Assembly (NCBI RefSeq): GCF_006974145.1
Contig: NZ_CP039456.1
Span: 496,001-560,000, forward strand
Reading direction: 5' to 3'
Length of the DNA stretch: 64,000 bases
Source: Changchengzhania lutea
GTDB lineage: Bacteria > Bacteroidota > Bacteroidia > Flavobacteriales > Flavobacteriaceae
Shown: positions 9,117 through 17,586 of the stretch, one piece after another
How positions within the stretch are numbered: position 1 is the stretch's first letter
Layout of the letters: each line of letters begins with the position of its first letter
Position numbers and translations under genes: made by a program
Notes under the pieces: model-generated
What the model was told of the DNA's origin: nothing
Seen by the model: only the letters and a program-made list of their open reading frames with translations
Databases searched by the model: none

Positions 9117-10451
9117 ATGAAGTTTTTATATGTGATAATTTTATTCCTAGTCTCGTTTAAAATATCTGCGCAAACTAATCAAAAAATATATAATATTATT
9201 GATGCCATTTCCGAAGAGCACCTAAGAATTGATGTAAGAACACTTACCAATTTTGGTACGAGAAACACCTTTAGCGACACCCTTTCAAATACCCGGGGCA
9301 TTGGTGCTGCAAGACGTTGGATAAAATATGAGTTCGAAACTATTTCTAAACGTTGCAACAATTGCTTAACGGTTTTCTATCAAAAAGATTTTGTTACAAA
9401 AGCAGGAAACAGCCGTGTACCACATGATGCCTGGGTGGTAAATGTAGTAGCCATTCAAAAAGGCACAAAGTACCCAAATAGATTTGTCATTATGAGTGGC
9501 GATATCGATTCTCGCGCAAGTGATACCATGGATTTTAAAACCGATGCGCCTGGGGCAAACGACAATGCCTCGGGTATGGCAGGAACTATTGAAGTTGCTA
9601 GAGTACTTTCAAAATATAAATTTGAAAGCAGTATTGTTTACGTGGGTTTATCTGGTGAAGAACAGGGCCTTTTTGGTGGTGCAGGATTAGCCAAATATGC
9701 CAAAGACAATGGTTGGGATATTATTGGGGTTTTAAACAATGACATGATTGGAAACATAAAAGGTATAGATGGCGTGATCGATAACAGAACCTTTAGAATT
9801 TTTTCAGAGCCAGTATCCTCTAATGAAACAGAAGAGCAAAGAAAGAGACGTCGTTTTTATGGTGGTGAAGTGGATGGTATTTCTCGCCAATTAGCTCGAT
9901 ATGTATACAAAACCACAAAAACATACATGCCAGAAATGAATCCTATGATGATATATAGGTTGGACCGTTTCGGTCGTGGCGGGCATCATAGGCCTTTTAA
10001 CGATTTAGGTTATGCTGGTATTAGAATTATGGAGGCTCATGAAAATTACACTCAGCAACACCAAGATATTCGCGAAGAACATGGGATTAAATACGGTGAT
10101 GTTATTGAACATATTAATTTTAATTACGCAAAAAAACTAACGGCTGTCAATGCCATTAATTTGGCTAGCTTAGCTTCCTCGCCTCCACCTCCTAAAAATG
10201 TTGCTATAGGCGGTGTTGTTGAACCCTCGGTCAAATTTAGATGGGAGAAAGTTGATGGTGCGCTTGGCTATAAAATTTATTGGAGAGATACCACCTCACC
10301 AACTTGGGATTACAGCAGATATGTTGGCAATATTTCTGAATATACATTGGATGGTATTGTAATTGATAATTATTTTTTCGGCATAGCCTCAATTGGAATA
10401 GACGGGTATGAAAGTCCTGTTATATTCCCTAATACTATTTTCAGGGATTAA
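9117..10451 (+). CDS. M28 family zinc metallopeptidase with C-terminal fibronectin-like domain
   Basis: Secreted aminopeptidase-like enzyme of 444 residues with a signal peptide (to about 20). Metal and catalytic positions: Asp in GANDNASGMAG, Glu pair in LSGEEQGLFGG, Asp in LNNDMIGN, and a C-terminal His in EAHENYTQQH. The usual His-x-Asp first zinc motif reads GDIDSRASD, so the canonical His is an Asp here; this may be a subfamily feature. Residues about 355-440 look like a fibronectin type III fold (VKFRWEKVDGALGYKIYWRD). It precedes an M1 aminopeptidase gene, suggesting stepwise peptide degradation outside the cell or in the periplasm. Confidence 0.88.
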   Translation: MKFLYVIILFLVSFKISAQTNQKIYNIIDAISEEHLRIDVRTLTNFGTRNTFSDTLSNTRGIGAARRWIKYEFETISKRCNNCLTVFYQKDFVTKAGNSRVPHDAWVVNVVAIQKGTKYPNRFVIMSGDIDSRASDTMDFKTDAPGANDNASGMAGTIEVARVLSKYKFESSIVYVGLSGEEQGLFGGAGLAKYAKDNGWDIIGVLNNDMIGNIKGIDGVIDNRTFRIFSEPVSSNETEEQRKRRRFYGGEVDGISRQLARYVYKTTKTYMPEMNPMMIYRLDRFGRGGHHRPFNDLGYAGIRIMEAHENYTQQHQDIREEHGIKYGDVIEHINFNYAKKLTAVNAINLASLASSPPPPKNVAIGGVVEPSVKFRWEKVDGALGYKIYWRDTTSPTWDYSRYVGNISEYTLDGIVIDNYFFGIASIGIDGYESPVIFPNTIFRD

Positions 10452-10475
10452 TTATATTTGTTAAAACATCTTAGT

Positions 10476-12125
10476 ATGAAAAAGTATGCGCTATCCGTTT
10501 TTATTTTTCTGTTTTTTTACGTAATTGGTCAATCACAAAACCTACTAGCTGAAAAAACTGATTTTACTAGACAAGATACTTTAAGAGGTAGTATTACTCC
10601 AGAACGCGCATGGTGGGATTTAACCTATTACCATTTAGACATTAAAGTAGACCCTGATAAAAAATTTATTTCTGGAAAGAACACCATTAAGTACAAAGTT
10701 TTAGAGCCCTATCAAGTATTACAAATTGATTTGCAACCTCCGCTAAAAATCACCAAAGTCCTTCAAGATGGCGAATTATTAGAAGTAAAACATGAAGGCA
10801 ATGCGCATTTTATAAGCCTTCAAAAAAACCAAGAAACAGGCACGCTCAATACCATAGAAGTACATTATAAAGGTTATCCAAAAGAAGCGGTTCAAGCACC
10901 TTGGGATGGCGGTATTTCTTGGAAAAAAGATAAAGATGGGAATCATTTTGTAACATCTTCCTGTCAAGGTCTTGGTGCCAGTGTCTGGTGGCCAAATAAA
11001 GACCATATGTATGACGAGGTAGATAGTATGCTCATCAGTGTGAACGTACCTAAAAACCTAACAAATGTATCCAATGGAAGACTGCGAGGCGTTGAAAAAT
11101 TCGATGATAACACAGCTACTTATCATTGGTTTGTAGCTAATCCCATTAATAATTATGGGGTAAATATTAACATAGGTGATTATGCCAATTTCTCTGAAGT
11201 TTATGAAGGAGAAAAAGGCGATTTAGATTTAAATTATTATGTACTAAAAGATAATCTTAAAAAAGCTAAAAAACACTTTAAAGATGCTCCAAAAATGATG
11301 GAGGCCTTTGAGCATTGGTTTGGCCCCTATCCGTTTTACGAAGACAGCTTTAAACTGGTTGAAGTCCCTTATTTGGGTATGGAACATCAAAGTTCTGTAA
11401 CGTACGGAAATCAATATCAAAACGGCTATTTGGGAACAGATTTGTCCGGTACGGGCTGGGGACTAAAGTTTGATTTTATTATTGTTCATGAAGCTGGTCA
11501 CGAATGGTTTGCCAATAATATTACCAATAGAGATGTCGCCGATATGTGGCTCCATGAGAGCTTTACAGCGTATTCTGAAAACTTATTTATAGATTATTAT
11601 TACGGTAAGGAAGCTTCCTCAGAATACGTGATTGGTACACGTTCCAAAATTCAAAATGACATCCCTATTATTGGATCCTATAATGTTAATAAAACGGGAT
11701 CTGGTTCAGACATCTATTATAAAGGTGCCAACATATTACATACCTTAAGACAGCTCATTGAAGATGATGAAAAATGGCGACAGATGCTTAGGGGAATGAA
11801 TAAAACATTTTACCATCAAACCGTAACTACGCAACAAGTTGAAGACTATTTATGTAAGGAAACAGGCTACGATTTAACTGAATTTTTTAATCAGTATCTG
11901 AGAACAACCCAAATTCCAACATTGGAATATGCATTGGAAAACAAGTCGCTAAAATACAGATGGACGAATACTATCGAAAACTTTGATATGCCAGTTTTGA
12001 TTACACTCAATAATAAGGTACAGTGGTTGTTCCCGAAAGCCGCATGGAAAACTATGAATTTGGAATCTGAAAATAATGAGTTGCAAATTGACCCAAACTT
12101 TTACATTTACTCGAAAAAAATTTAA
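10476..12125 (+). CDS. M1 family metallopeptidase (aminopeptidase N-like)
   Basis: Zinc aminopeptidase of 549 residues with a signal peptide. The zinc site is clear: HEAGHEWFANN plus downstream Glu in LHESFTAYSE (about residues 345-370), and the exopeptidase motif appears as GMEHQ. The N-terminal beta-sandwich domain precedes it. I start at ATG 10476 (MKKYALSVFIF); the longer frame uses a TTG at 10458 and adds residues that spoil the signal peptide. At 549 residues it lacks the large C-terminal helical domain of E. coli PepN, as do many Bacteroidetes homologues. Likely operon with the upstream M28 gene. Confidence 0.93.
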   Translation: MKKYALSVFIFLFFYVIGQSQNLLAEKTDFTRQDTLRGSITPERAWWDLTYYHLDIKVDPDKKFISGKNTIKYKVLEPYQVLQIDLQPPLKITKVLQDGELLEVKHEGNAHFISLQKNQETGTLNTIEVHYKGYPKEAVQAPWDGGISWKKDKDGNHFVTSSCQGLGASVWWPNKDHMYDEVDSMLISVNVPKNLTNVSNGRLRGVEKFDDNTATYHWFVANPINNYGVNINIGDYANFSEVYEGEKGDLDLNYYVLKDNLKKAKKHFKDAPKMMEAFEHWFGPYPFYEDSFKLVEVPYLGMEHQSSVTYGNQYQNGYLGTDLSGTGWGLKFDFIIVHEAGHEWFANNITNRDVADMWLHESFTAYSENLFIDYYYGKEASSEYVIGTRSKIQNDIPIIGSYNVNKTGSGSDIYYKGANILHTLRQLIEDDEKWRQMLRGMNKTFYHQTVTTQQVEDYLCKETGYDLTEFFNQYLRTTQIPTLEYALENKSLKYRWTNTIENFDMPVLITLNNKVQWLFPKAAWKTMNLESENNELQIDPNFYIYSKKI

Positions 12126-12130
12126 ACCTA

Positions 12131-12703
12131 GTGAAATATCCTGAACTTTATTTTAAGACAGATACCGAATGGCGTTCATGGTTGCATGAAAATCATAACG
12201 CTGCCAAAGGTGTCTACCTAATATTCTATAAAGTGTCCCATGAAAATGAAAGTATGCGCTGGGAAGAAGCGGTCCGAGTAGCGCTCTGTTATGGCTGGAT
12301 AGATTCTACTGTTAAAAGTCTGGGTGATGGAAAGCGAAAACAATATTTTACGCCGCGTAATCCTAAAAGTGTTTGGAGTGCGCTCAATAAAAAATATATA
12401 AAGGAATTAACTGAAGCTAATTTGATACACGAGAGTGGATTGAAAATTATTACTATCGGCAAAGAAAATGGAAGCTGGTCGGCTCTAGATGCTGTTGAAA
12501 AAGGTATTATCCCAAAGGATTTAAAACAGGCTTTTGATATGAATAAGCAGGCTTTTAAAAATTATAAAAACTTCGCACCATCCTATAGAAAAAGCTATTT
12601 GTATTGGTTGAATCAAGCCAAACGTGAAGCGACAAGACTTAAACGCATCGCAGAAATTATTCAACTTTGTGAAGCCAATGTTAAAACAAGAGGTTCTTAT
12701 TAA
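12131..12703 (+). CDS. YdeI/OmpD-associated (OmdA) family protein
   Basis: Cytoplasmic 190-residue protein. It shows the family pattern WRSWLHENHNAAKGVYLIFYK, then RWEEAVRVALCYGWIDS, then KQYFTPRNPKSVWSALNKKYI, with a Lys/Arg-rich C-terminal helix. The start is GTG at 12131, five bases after the preceding stop; no better start is visible. Named after YdeI, linked to bacteriocin resistance in Enterobacteria, but the biochemical role is not established. Proximity to the peptidase gene may reflect only shared transcription. Confidence 0.85.
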   Translation: MKYPELYFKTDTEWRSWLHENHNAAKGVYLIFYKVSHENESMRWEEAVRVALCYGWIDSTVKSLGDGKRKQYFTPRNPKSVWSALNKKYIKELTEANLIHESGLKIITIGKENGSWSALDAVEKGIIPKDLKQAFDMNKQAFKNYKNFAPSYRKSYLYWLNQAKREATRLKRIAEIIQLCEANVKTRGSY

Positions 12704-12766
12704 CTTGTTTTGACTTTAGAAAGTTAATGTCAATTAAAACGATCCAACAAAAAAAACATATCACCT

Positions 12767-13981
12767 ATGAATATTCAAAAAGTCACTTTTAAAAATAATA
12801 ACAATGAACAATTAATGGGCAGACTGGAACTCCCCGTAAATCAATTGCCACACAACTTCGTCATATTCGCACATTGCTTTACCTGCAATAAAAATTTATC
12901 TGCTGTCAAAAACATTGGTCGGGCATTGACATCAGAAGGTTTTGGAGTATTGCGTTTTGATTTTACAGGACTGGGTGAAAGCGATGGCGATTTTGCAGAT
13001 ACCAACTTTTCTGGAAATGTTGAAGATTTAATTAGTGCCTCAGATTATCTAACCAAAAATTACGAATCGCCAACATTAATAATCGGCCACTCTTTAGGAG
13101 GTGCTGCCGCCCTATTTGCTGCAGCGCAATTAGTTTCTGTTAAAGCTGTCGCAACGATTGGATCGCCTTCTAATCCTAAACATGTGCAACATTTACTAAA
13201 GAGCAGCGTCGATGATATTATAGCAAACGGTAAAGCGATTGTAAATTTAAGTGGTAGGGATTTCACCATTAAAAAACAATTTTTAGATGATATCGAATCC
13301 AAATCACTGCCTGATACTGTAAAGAAGCTCGATAAAGCACTGCTAGTCATGCATTCGCCGCAGGATACAATAGTAAGCATCATTAATGCCGAAGAAATAT
13401 ATAAGGCTGCCAAACACCCTAAAAGTTTTGTATCGCTAGATGGTGCTGACCATTTACTTATGAATAAGAATGATTCAACATTTGCGGGACGAATCATCTC
13501 AAGTTGGGCAAAACGCTATGTAAATATTCCCGAAACAGATACTTTGAAAACCGCGCACCAAGTGATTGCAAGTTTAGATCAGAGTGACGGATTTACAACA
13601 CAAATGAAAGTGGGCAATCATTATATGACAGCCGATGAACCCATAGCTTTTGGGGGTAATGATTTTGGGCCTACCCCTTACGACTTAATTTCAGCTGGAT
13701 TATCGGCATGCACAGTAATGACTATACAAATGTATTCAAAACGCAAAAAATGGGATGTCCAAAATGTGGAAGTCCATATCAGTTATGGTAAAGACCATGC
13801 TACCGATTGTGAGGAATGCGAAACCGAAACTTCAAAAATTGACACCTTTACCCGTGAAATCAAATTAACAGGGGATTTGGATGATTCTCAAAGAAAAAAA
13901 TTATTGCTCATCGCCGATAAATGTCCAGTTCATAAAACCTTGCATAGCAAAACTCAAATTATTACAAAACTAGTGGAATGA
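12767..13981 (+). CDS. bifunctional alpha/beta hydrolase / OsmC family protein
   Basis: A 404-residue natural fusion. Residues 1-250 form an alpha/beta hydrolase with nucleophile Ser in GHSLGG (about 110), Asp in SPQDTIV and His in GADHLL. Residues 265-404 are an OsmC/Ohr-type domain with the two redox Cys in LSACTVMTIQMY and DKCPVHKTL, the arrangement that reduces organic hydroperoxides. The fusion is known in several phyla; a lipid peroxide ester could be hydrolysed and reduced in sequence, which is inference. Its start follows a 60-base gap after the YdeI-like gene, and its stop is close to that of the convergent AAA ATPase. Confidence 0.92.
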   Translation: MNIQKVTFKNNNNEQLMGRLELPVNQLPHNFVIFAHCFTCNKNLSAVKNIGRALTSEGFGVLRFDFTGLGESDGDFADTNFSGNVEDLISASDYLTKNYESPTLIIGHSLGGAAALFAAAQLVSVKAVATIGSPSNPKHVQHLLKSSVDDIIANGKAIVNLSGRDFTIKKQFLDDIESKSLPDTVKKLDKALLVMHSPQDTIVSIINAEEIYKAAKHPKSFVSLDGADHLLMNKNDSTFAGRIISSWAKRYVNIPETDTLKTAHQVIASLDQSDGFTTQMKVGNHYMTADEPIAFGGNDFGPTPYDLISAGLSACTVMTIQMYSKRKKWDVQNVEVHISYGKDHATDCEECETETSKIDTFTREIKLTGDLDDSQRKKLLLIADKCPVHKTLHSKTQIITKLVE

Positions 13982-13988
13982 GATGCAT

Positions 13989-15449
13989 TTAAATACCACT
14001 TATAAAACTGCCATAAGGGTCTTTAAACTGAATACCCTCGGTAAACCGGTGCTTGCTTAGCAGTTTATATTCCACCAAGGCCCACAACACGAATTCCTTA
14101 ACAAAACAACTATCTGCTTTGGTGAGATTTGGTTGATATTCTCCCAACAAATCATCTAATGGTGAAATGGCATCAAGTAAACTTTTATATTCTTTATCAC
14201 GTAAGTCTTCCAACAATTCAAAACCATCTTTTTGGTTAAAAAACCACGAGACAATATTGTCGTACGGACTTTCTTCATCTTGCTTTTGTAATTTTCCAAT
14301 CTTTGGGAAAAACTCCGGAAATAAGGATTTAACAGCCTCACCTATTAGATTGTAGGCCACAACAGCAGCACCCTCCTGCTCGCCTTCGTAAACCAACTCC
14401 ACCTTTCCCGTAATCGACGGGATAATACCTACAAAATCTGATAAGCGAAGTATGGTTGTTTCATCACCAGAAATTAAAGCACGTCGTTCTGCGGTACTTA
14501 GTAAATTTTCATATGCCGTAATACTTAATCTAGCACTCACACCACTTTTTGCATCAATAAACTCGCTTTCACGTGCTTCAAAAACAATTTGCTCTAATAA
14601 ATCTTTAGCTAAATCTGGAACCACAACTATTTGCTTCTGACTTTCCAGTAGCCTTGCCTCTTGTTCGGTAATTAAACGTGCTGTTTCAATATCCTCAGGA
14701 TAATGGGTTAAGATTTGTGACCCAATTCTATCTTTTAATGGCGTAACGATACTGCCTCTGTTTGTATAATCTTCAGGGTTGGCAGTGAATAAAAACTGGA
14801 TATCCAGAGGCAACCTCAACTTAAAGCCTCTAATTTGAATATCACCTTCTTGTAAAATATTAAAAAGGGCCACCTGGATTCTTGCCTGTAAGTCCGGTAA
14901 CTCATTAATAACAAAGATACACCGGTTCGCTCTTGGGATCATGCCGTAATGAATGACGCGATCGTCCGCATAGCTTAGTTTTAAATTGGCTGCTTTTATG
15001 GGATCTACATCACCAATAATATCAGCCACGGTCACATCTGGTGTGGCCAATTTTTCAGCAAAACGCTCACTTCGGTGTAGCCATGTTATAGCTGTTTCAT
15101 CGCCTTGCTCTTTAATCAGCTCAATGGCATATCTGGAAATGGGTTTTAAAGGATCATCATTGATTTCGGAACCTTCAACAACAGGAATATATTCGTCCAA
15201 TAAATTTAACATTAAGCGGGCCAGTCGTGTTTTTGCTTGCCCACGTAATCCTAATAAATTGATATTATGTCTTGATAAAATCGCGCGCTCCAGTTCTGGG
15301 ATTACTGTAGTTTGATAGCCATGAACGCCTTCAAATGTGGTTTCTTTATTTTTTATTTTTTCAATTAGGTTATCTCTTAATTCGTCTTTTATGGATTTGC
15401 TTGTATAGCCTGCTTGCTTTAATTCGCCTAGTGTATCTATGTTTTTCAT
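13989..15449 (-). CDS. MoxR/magnesium-chelatase-type AAA+ ATPase
   Basis: AAA+ ATPase of 486 residues. Walker A is the atypical GLRGQAKTR (Lys and Thr kept), Walker B is in CIFVINELPDL, sensor-1 in FLFTANPEDYTNRGSIVTPL, followed by the lid domain. This form is usual in Bacteroidetes, where it works with a vWA protein as a chaperone-like pair; the vWA gene lies directly upstream at 15591-16718. I start at ATG 15449 (MKNIDTLGELKQ). The longer frame to 15473 reads through a palindromic repeat and gives the residues MERVRERK, identical to the false extension of the thiolase at 2431. Confidence 0.9.
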   Translation of the reverse strand: MKNIDTLGELKQAGYTSKSIKDELRDNLIEKIKNKETTFEGVHGYQTTVIPELERAILSRHNINLLGLRGQAKTRLARLMLNLLDEYIPVVEGSEINDDPLKPISRYAIELIKEQGDETAITWLHRSERFAEKLATPDVTVADIIGDVDPIKAANLKLSYADDRVIHYGMIPRANRCIFVINELPDLQARIQVALFNILQEGDIQIRGFKLRLPLDIQFLFTANPEDYTNRGSIVTPLKDRIGSQILTHYPEDIETARLITEQEARLLESQKQIVVVPDLAKDLLEQIVFEARESEFIDAKSGVSARLSITAYENLLSTAERRALISGDETTILRLSDFVGIIPSITGKVELVYEGEQEGAAVVAYNLIGEAVKSLFPEFFPKIGKLQKQDEESPYDNIVSWFFNQKDGFELLEDLRDKEYKSLLDAISPLDDLLGEYQPNLTKADSCFVKEFVLWALVEYKLLSKHRFTEGIQFKDPYGSFISGI

Positions 15450-15452
15450 TTT

Positions 15453-15586
15453 CCTCTCCCTAACCCTCTCCAAAGGAGAGGGAACTGTTGTGGGTTTTTT
15501 ATATAATTTAACTTTATAATTTTACTAAATATTATTAAAGGTGTTTTACGTCATTGGCTCCTCCCCTTCGGGGAGGTCGGGTGGGG
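15453..15586. repeat. paired palindromic repeat (REP/BIME-like), copy B
   Basis: Inverse of the pair at 2343-2451. One hairpin CCCTCTCCAAAGGAGAGGG lies at 15465-15483 preceded by CCTCTCCCTAA; the other, CCTCCCCTTCGGGGAGG followed by TCGGGTGGGG, lies at 15560-15586. As in copy A, the pair fills the gap between two co-oriented genes, and the first hairpin abuts the downstream start codon with the same AAA spacer. Confidence 0.85.
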
Positions 15587-15590
15587 CTTA

Positions 15591-16718
15591 CTACCCTCTA
15601 ATTCTTTTTTTTCTGTTTGTTTCATAATCTTCAAAAATCATTTCACCTAAACCTTTAAGACCCGTGTAAAAGGCTTTCCCTTGATTGGCATGCGTAAACT
15701 CTCTTACAAATTGCATGAGGTAGTTGTCTTGTGCTATCATAAAAGTGGTAATGGGAATATGCAAGCGTCTTGCCTGTTGGGCCATAGCATAGCACTTGTT
15801 AACAATGTGGGTATCTAAACCGTTACTGTTTTTATAATATTGACCATCTGGCAACCTTAAACAGCTTGGTTTCCCGTCTGTAATCATGAAAATTTGTTTA
15901 TTCGTATTTCGTTTACGTCTTAATAAATCCATGGCCAATTGCAAACCTGCTACAGTATTGGTATGGTAAGGTCCCACTTTTAAATAGGGTAAATCTTTTA
16001 TTTCTATTTGCCACGCATCATTACCAAAGACCAAAATATCCAAGGTGTCTTTTGGGTAACGGGTTGTAATGAGTTCTGCCAGTGCCATCGCTACTTTTTT
16101 GGCTGGTGTGATTCGATCTTCACCATAAAGAATCATACTATGACTTATATCAATCATGAGTACGGTACTCATTTGGGATTTGTGCAAGGTTTCCTCAACC
16201 ACCAAATCTTCTTCCGATAATTTGAAATCGGATATGCCGTGGTTAATTTGCGCATTCTTCAAACTCTCTGTCATAGAAACCTTATCTAGAGCATCGCCAA
16301 ATTGATAATTCCTAAAGTCGCCCGTATGTTCATCGCCCAGACCCGGGCTTTTACTTTTATGATTTCCCTGGCCGCTGCGTTTAATTTTTCCGAAAATATG
16401 ATCTAAGGCTTGTTGACGAATAGCACGCTCTGTCTTTGCCGTAATAGCCATACCGCCGTGACCATCATTATCAATTTCTTCTCTTATATAGCCTTTCTTT
16501 TTAAGGTCTTCAATAAAGTCATCAATAGTATATTCTGACGTGGTGAGTTCATATTCCTTATCCAATTCGCGCAACCAATCAATGGCCTCGTCAAAATCGC
16601 CCGAAGTATGGGTTATAAGCTCTTTAAAAATTTCAAAAAGTTTATCGAAAGGGGATTGATTTGGCGCTTCGTAGGTTTTAAAAACGAACCCCTTTCTGTG
16701 AGAATTATTTCTTATCAT
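15591..16718 (-). CDS. vWA domain-containing protein, partner of the AAA+ ATPase
   Basis: A 375-residue protein. The C-terminal half is a von Willebrand A domain with the metal-ion-dependent adhesion motif DISHSM (Asp-x-Ser-x-Ser), a Thr in the GPYHTNTVAG region and the final Asp in ITDGKPS. The N-terminal half is helical and rich in charge (residues 1-150) and includes a Gly-rich stretch ARGQGNHKSKSPGLGDE-like around 130. MoxR and vWA proteins of this kind assemble together to insert or activate metal cofactors or remodel substrates; the substrate here is unknown. It is first in a two-gene operon with the ATPase, separated by the repeat pair. Confidence 0.88.
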   Translation of the reverse strand: MIRNNSHRKGFVFKTYEAPNQSPFDKLFEIFKELITHTSGDFDEAIDWLRELDKEYELTTSEYTIDDFIEDLKKKGYIREEIDNDGHGGMAITAKTERAIRQQALDHIFGKIKRSGQGNHKSKSPGLGDEHTGDFRNYQFGDALDKVSMTESLKNAQINHGISDFKLSEEDLVVEETLHKSQMSTVLMIDISHSMILYGEDRITPAKKVAMALAELITTRYPKDTLDILVFGNDAWQIEIKDLPYLKVGPYHTNTVAGLQLAMDLLRRKRNTNKQIFMITDGKPSCLRLPDGQYYKNSNGLDTHIVNKCYAMAQQARRLHIPITTFMIAQDNYLMQFVREFTHANQGKAFYTGLKGLGEMIFEDYETNRKKRIRG

Positions 16719-16804
16719 AGTAGGATAAAAATAAAATATTATATATTAAAAAAGAGTAAAGTGCTTATTGTATTTATTTATACTTCAATAACTAGAATAA
16801 CAGC

Positions 16805-17482
16805 TTATTCAACGCGTTTTAAACCTTCTAAATCTTCAATTATAATTTGCTTGCCAACTGTACGTATAAGCTTTTCCTTTTTGAACTGAGATAAAACACG
16901 TATTGCAGATTCTGTTGCGGTACCCACAATATTGGCAAAATCCTCTCTTGATAATAACACACTCAATGTGCCGTTTGGATTTTTACCAAAACTATCATGT
17001 ATATAAATTAAGCTTTCTGCAAGACGCTGTCTCACGGATTTTTGTGCCATATTAACAATAATATCATCCGCTTCCTTTAAATCATGCGCCATATCTTTTA
17101 GGACATCAAAAGAGAATTTTGGATTTTTTTGAAGATCTGCAATAATCTCACTTTTTGGAATAAAACAAACTTCCATATCATTTAAAGCGGTGGCTTGTAA
17201 ATTTGAACTTTCATCGCTAATTAATGAGCGCTGGCCTAACAACTGACCCTTTACAACCATTTTAACAATTTGATCTTTACCGTTGGCACTTAATTTTGAA
17301 AGTTTACAAATACCATCTTTTACGCAATAAACACCATTTAATATCTCACCCTCTTCAAAAATAACCTCCCCTTTTTTTATAATTTTAGACGTTTTACAAC
17401 TAGAAATACGCATTAACTCATCCTTTGTTAAAGACTTTAACGAGTTAAACTGCTTAATTATACATTGTTCACACTTACTCAT
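16805..17482 (-). CDS. Crp/Fnr family transcriptional regulator (FNR-like)
   Basis: A 225-residue regulator with an N-terminal cyclic-nucleotide-binding-like beta barrel and a C-terminal winged helix-turn-helix (SREDFANIVGTATESAIRVLSQF). Start at ATG 17482 gives MSKCEQCIIKQF, placing a CxxC at residues 4-7; further Cys at 29, 53, 59 and 102. Clustered N-terminal Cys are what an oxygen-sensing iron-sulfur FNR would need, but the exact E. coli ligand spacing is not reproduced, so cluster binding is inference. It is divergent from the ccoI gene and shares a 104-base region containing the dyad TGACATATATCA (17519-17530). Probably the controller of the cbb3 oxidase cluster and hemN. Confidence 0.88.
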   Translation of the reverse strand: MSKCEQCIIKQFNSLKSLTKDELMRISSCKTSKIIKKGEVIFEEGEILNGVYCVKDGICKLSKLSANGKDQIVKMVVKGQLLGQRSLISDESSNLQATALNDMEVCFIPKSEIIADLQKNPKFSFDVLKDMAHDLKEADDIIVNMAQKSVRQRLAESLIYIHDSFGKNPNGTLSVLLSREDFANIVGTATESAIRVLSQFKKEKLIRTVGKQIIIEDLEGLKRVE

Positions 17483-17518
17483 AGTAAAATTTGTTGTTGT
17501 GTAAAAATAAAGAAAACA

Positions 17519-17530
17519 TGACATATATCA
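17519..17530. promoter_or_regulatory. FNR/CRP-type dyad between fnr-like gene and ccoI
   Basis: TGACATATATCA fits TGAY-N4-RTCA, an inverted repeat of the type bound by FNR/CRP regulators. It lies 37 bases from the regulator start and 57 bases from the ccoI start. One site could serve autoregulation and activation of the oxidase cluster. Confidence 0.6.
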
Positions 17531-17586
17531 TATTATAAGGCGACTTGTTTTGTACTTTTGTTACAGGTATAAATGAGCAAATTATA

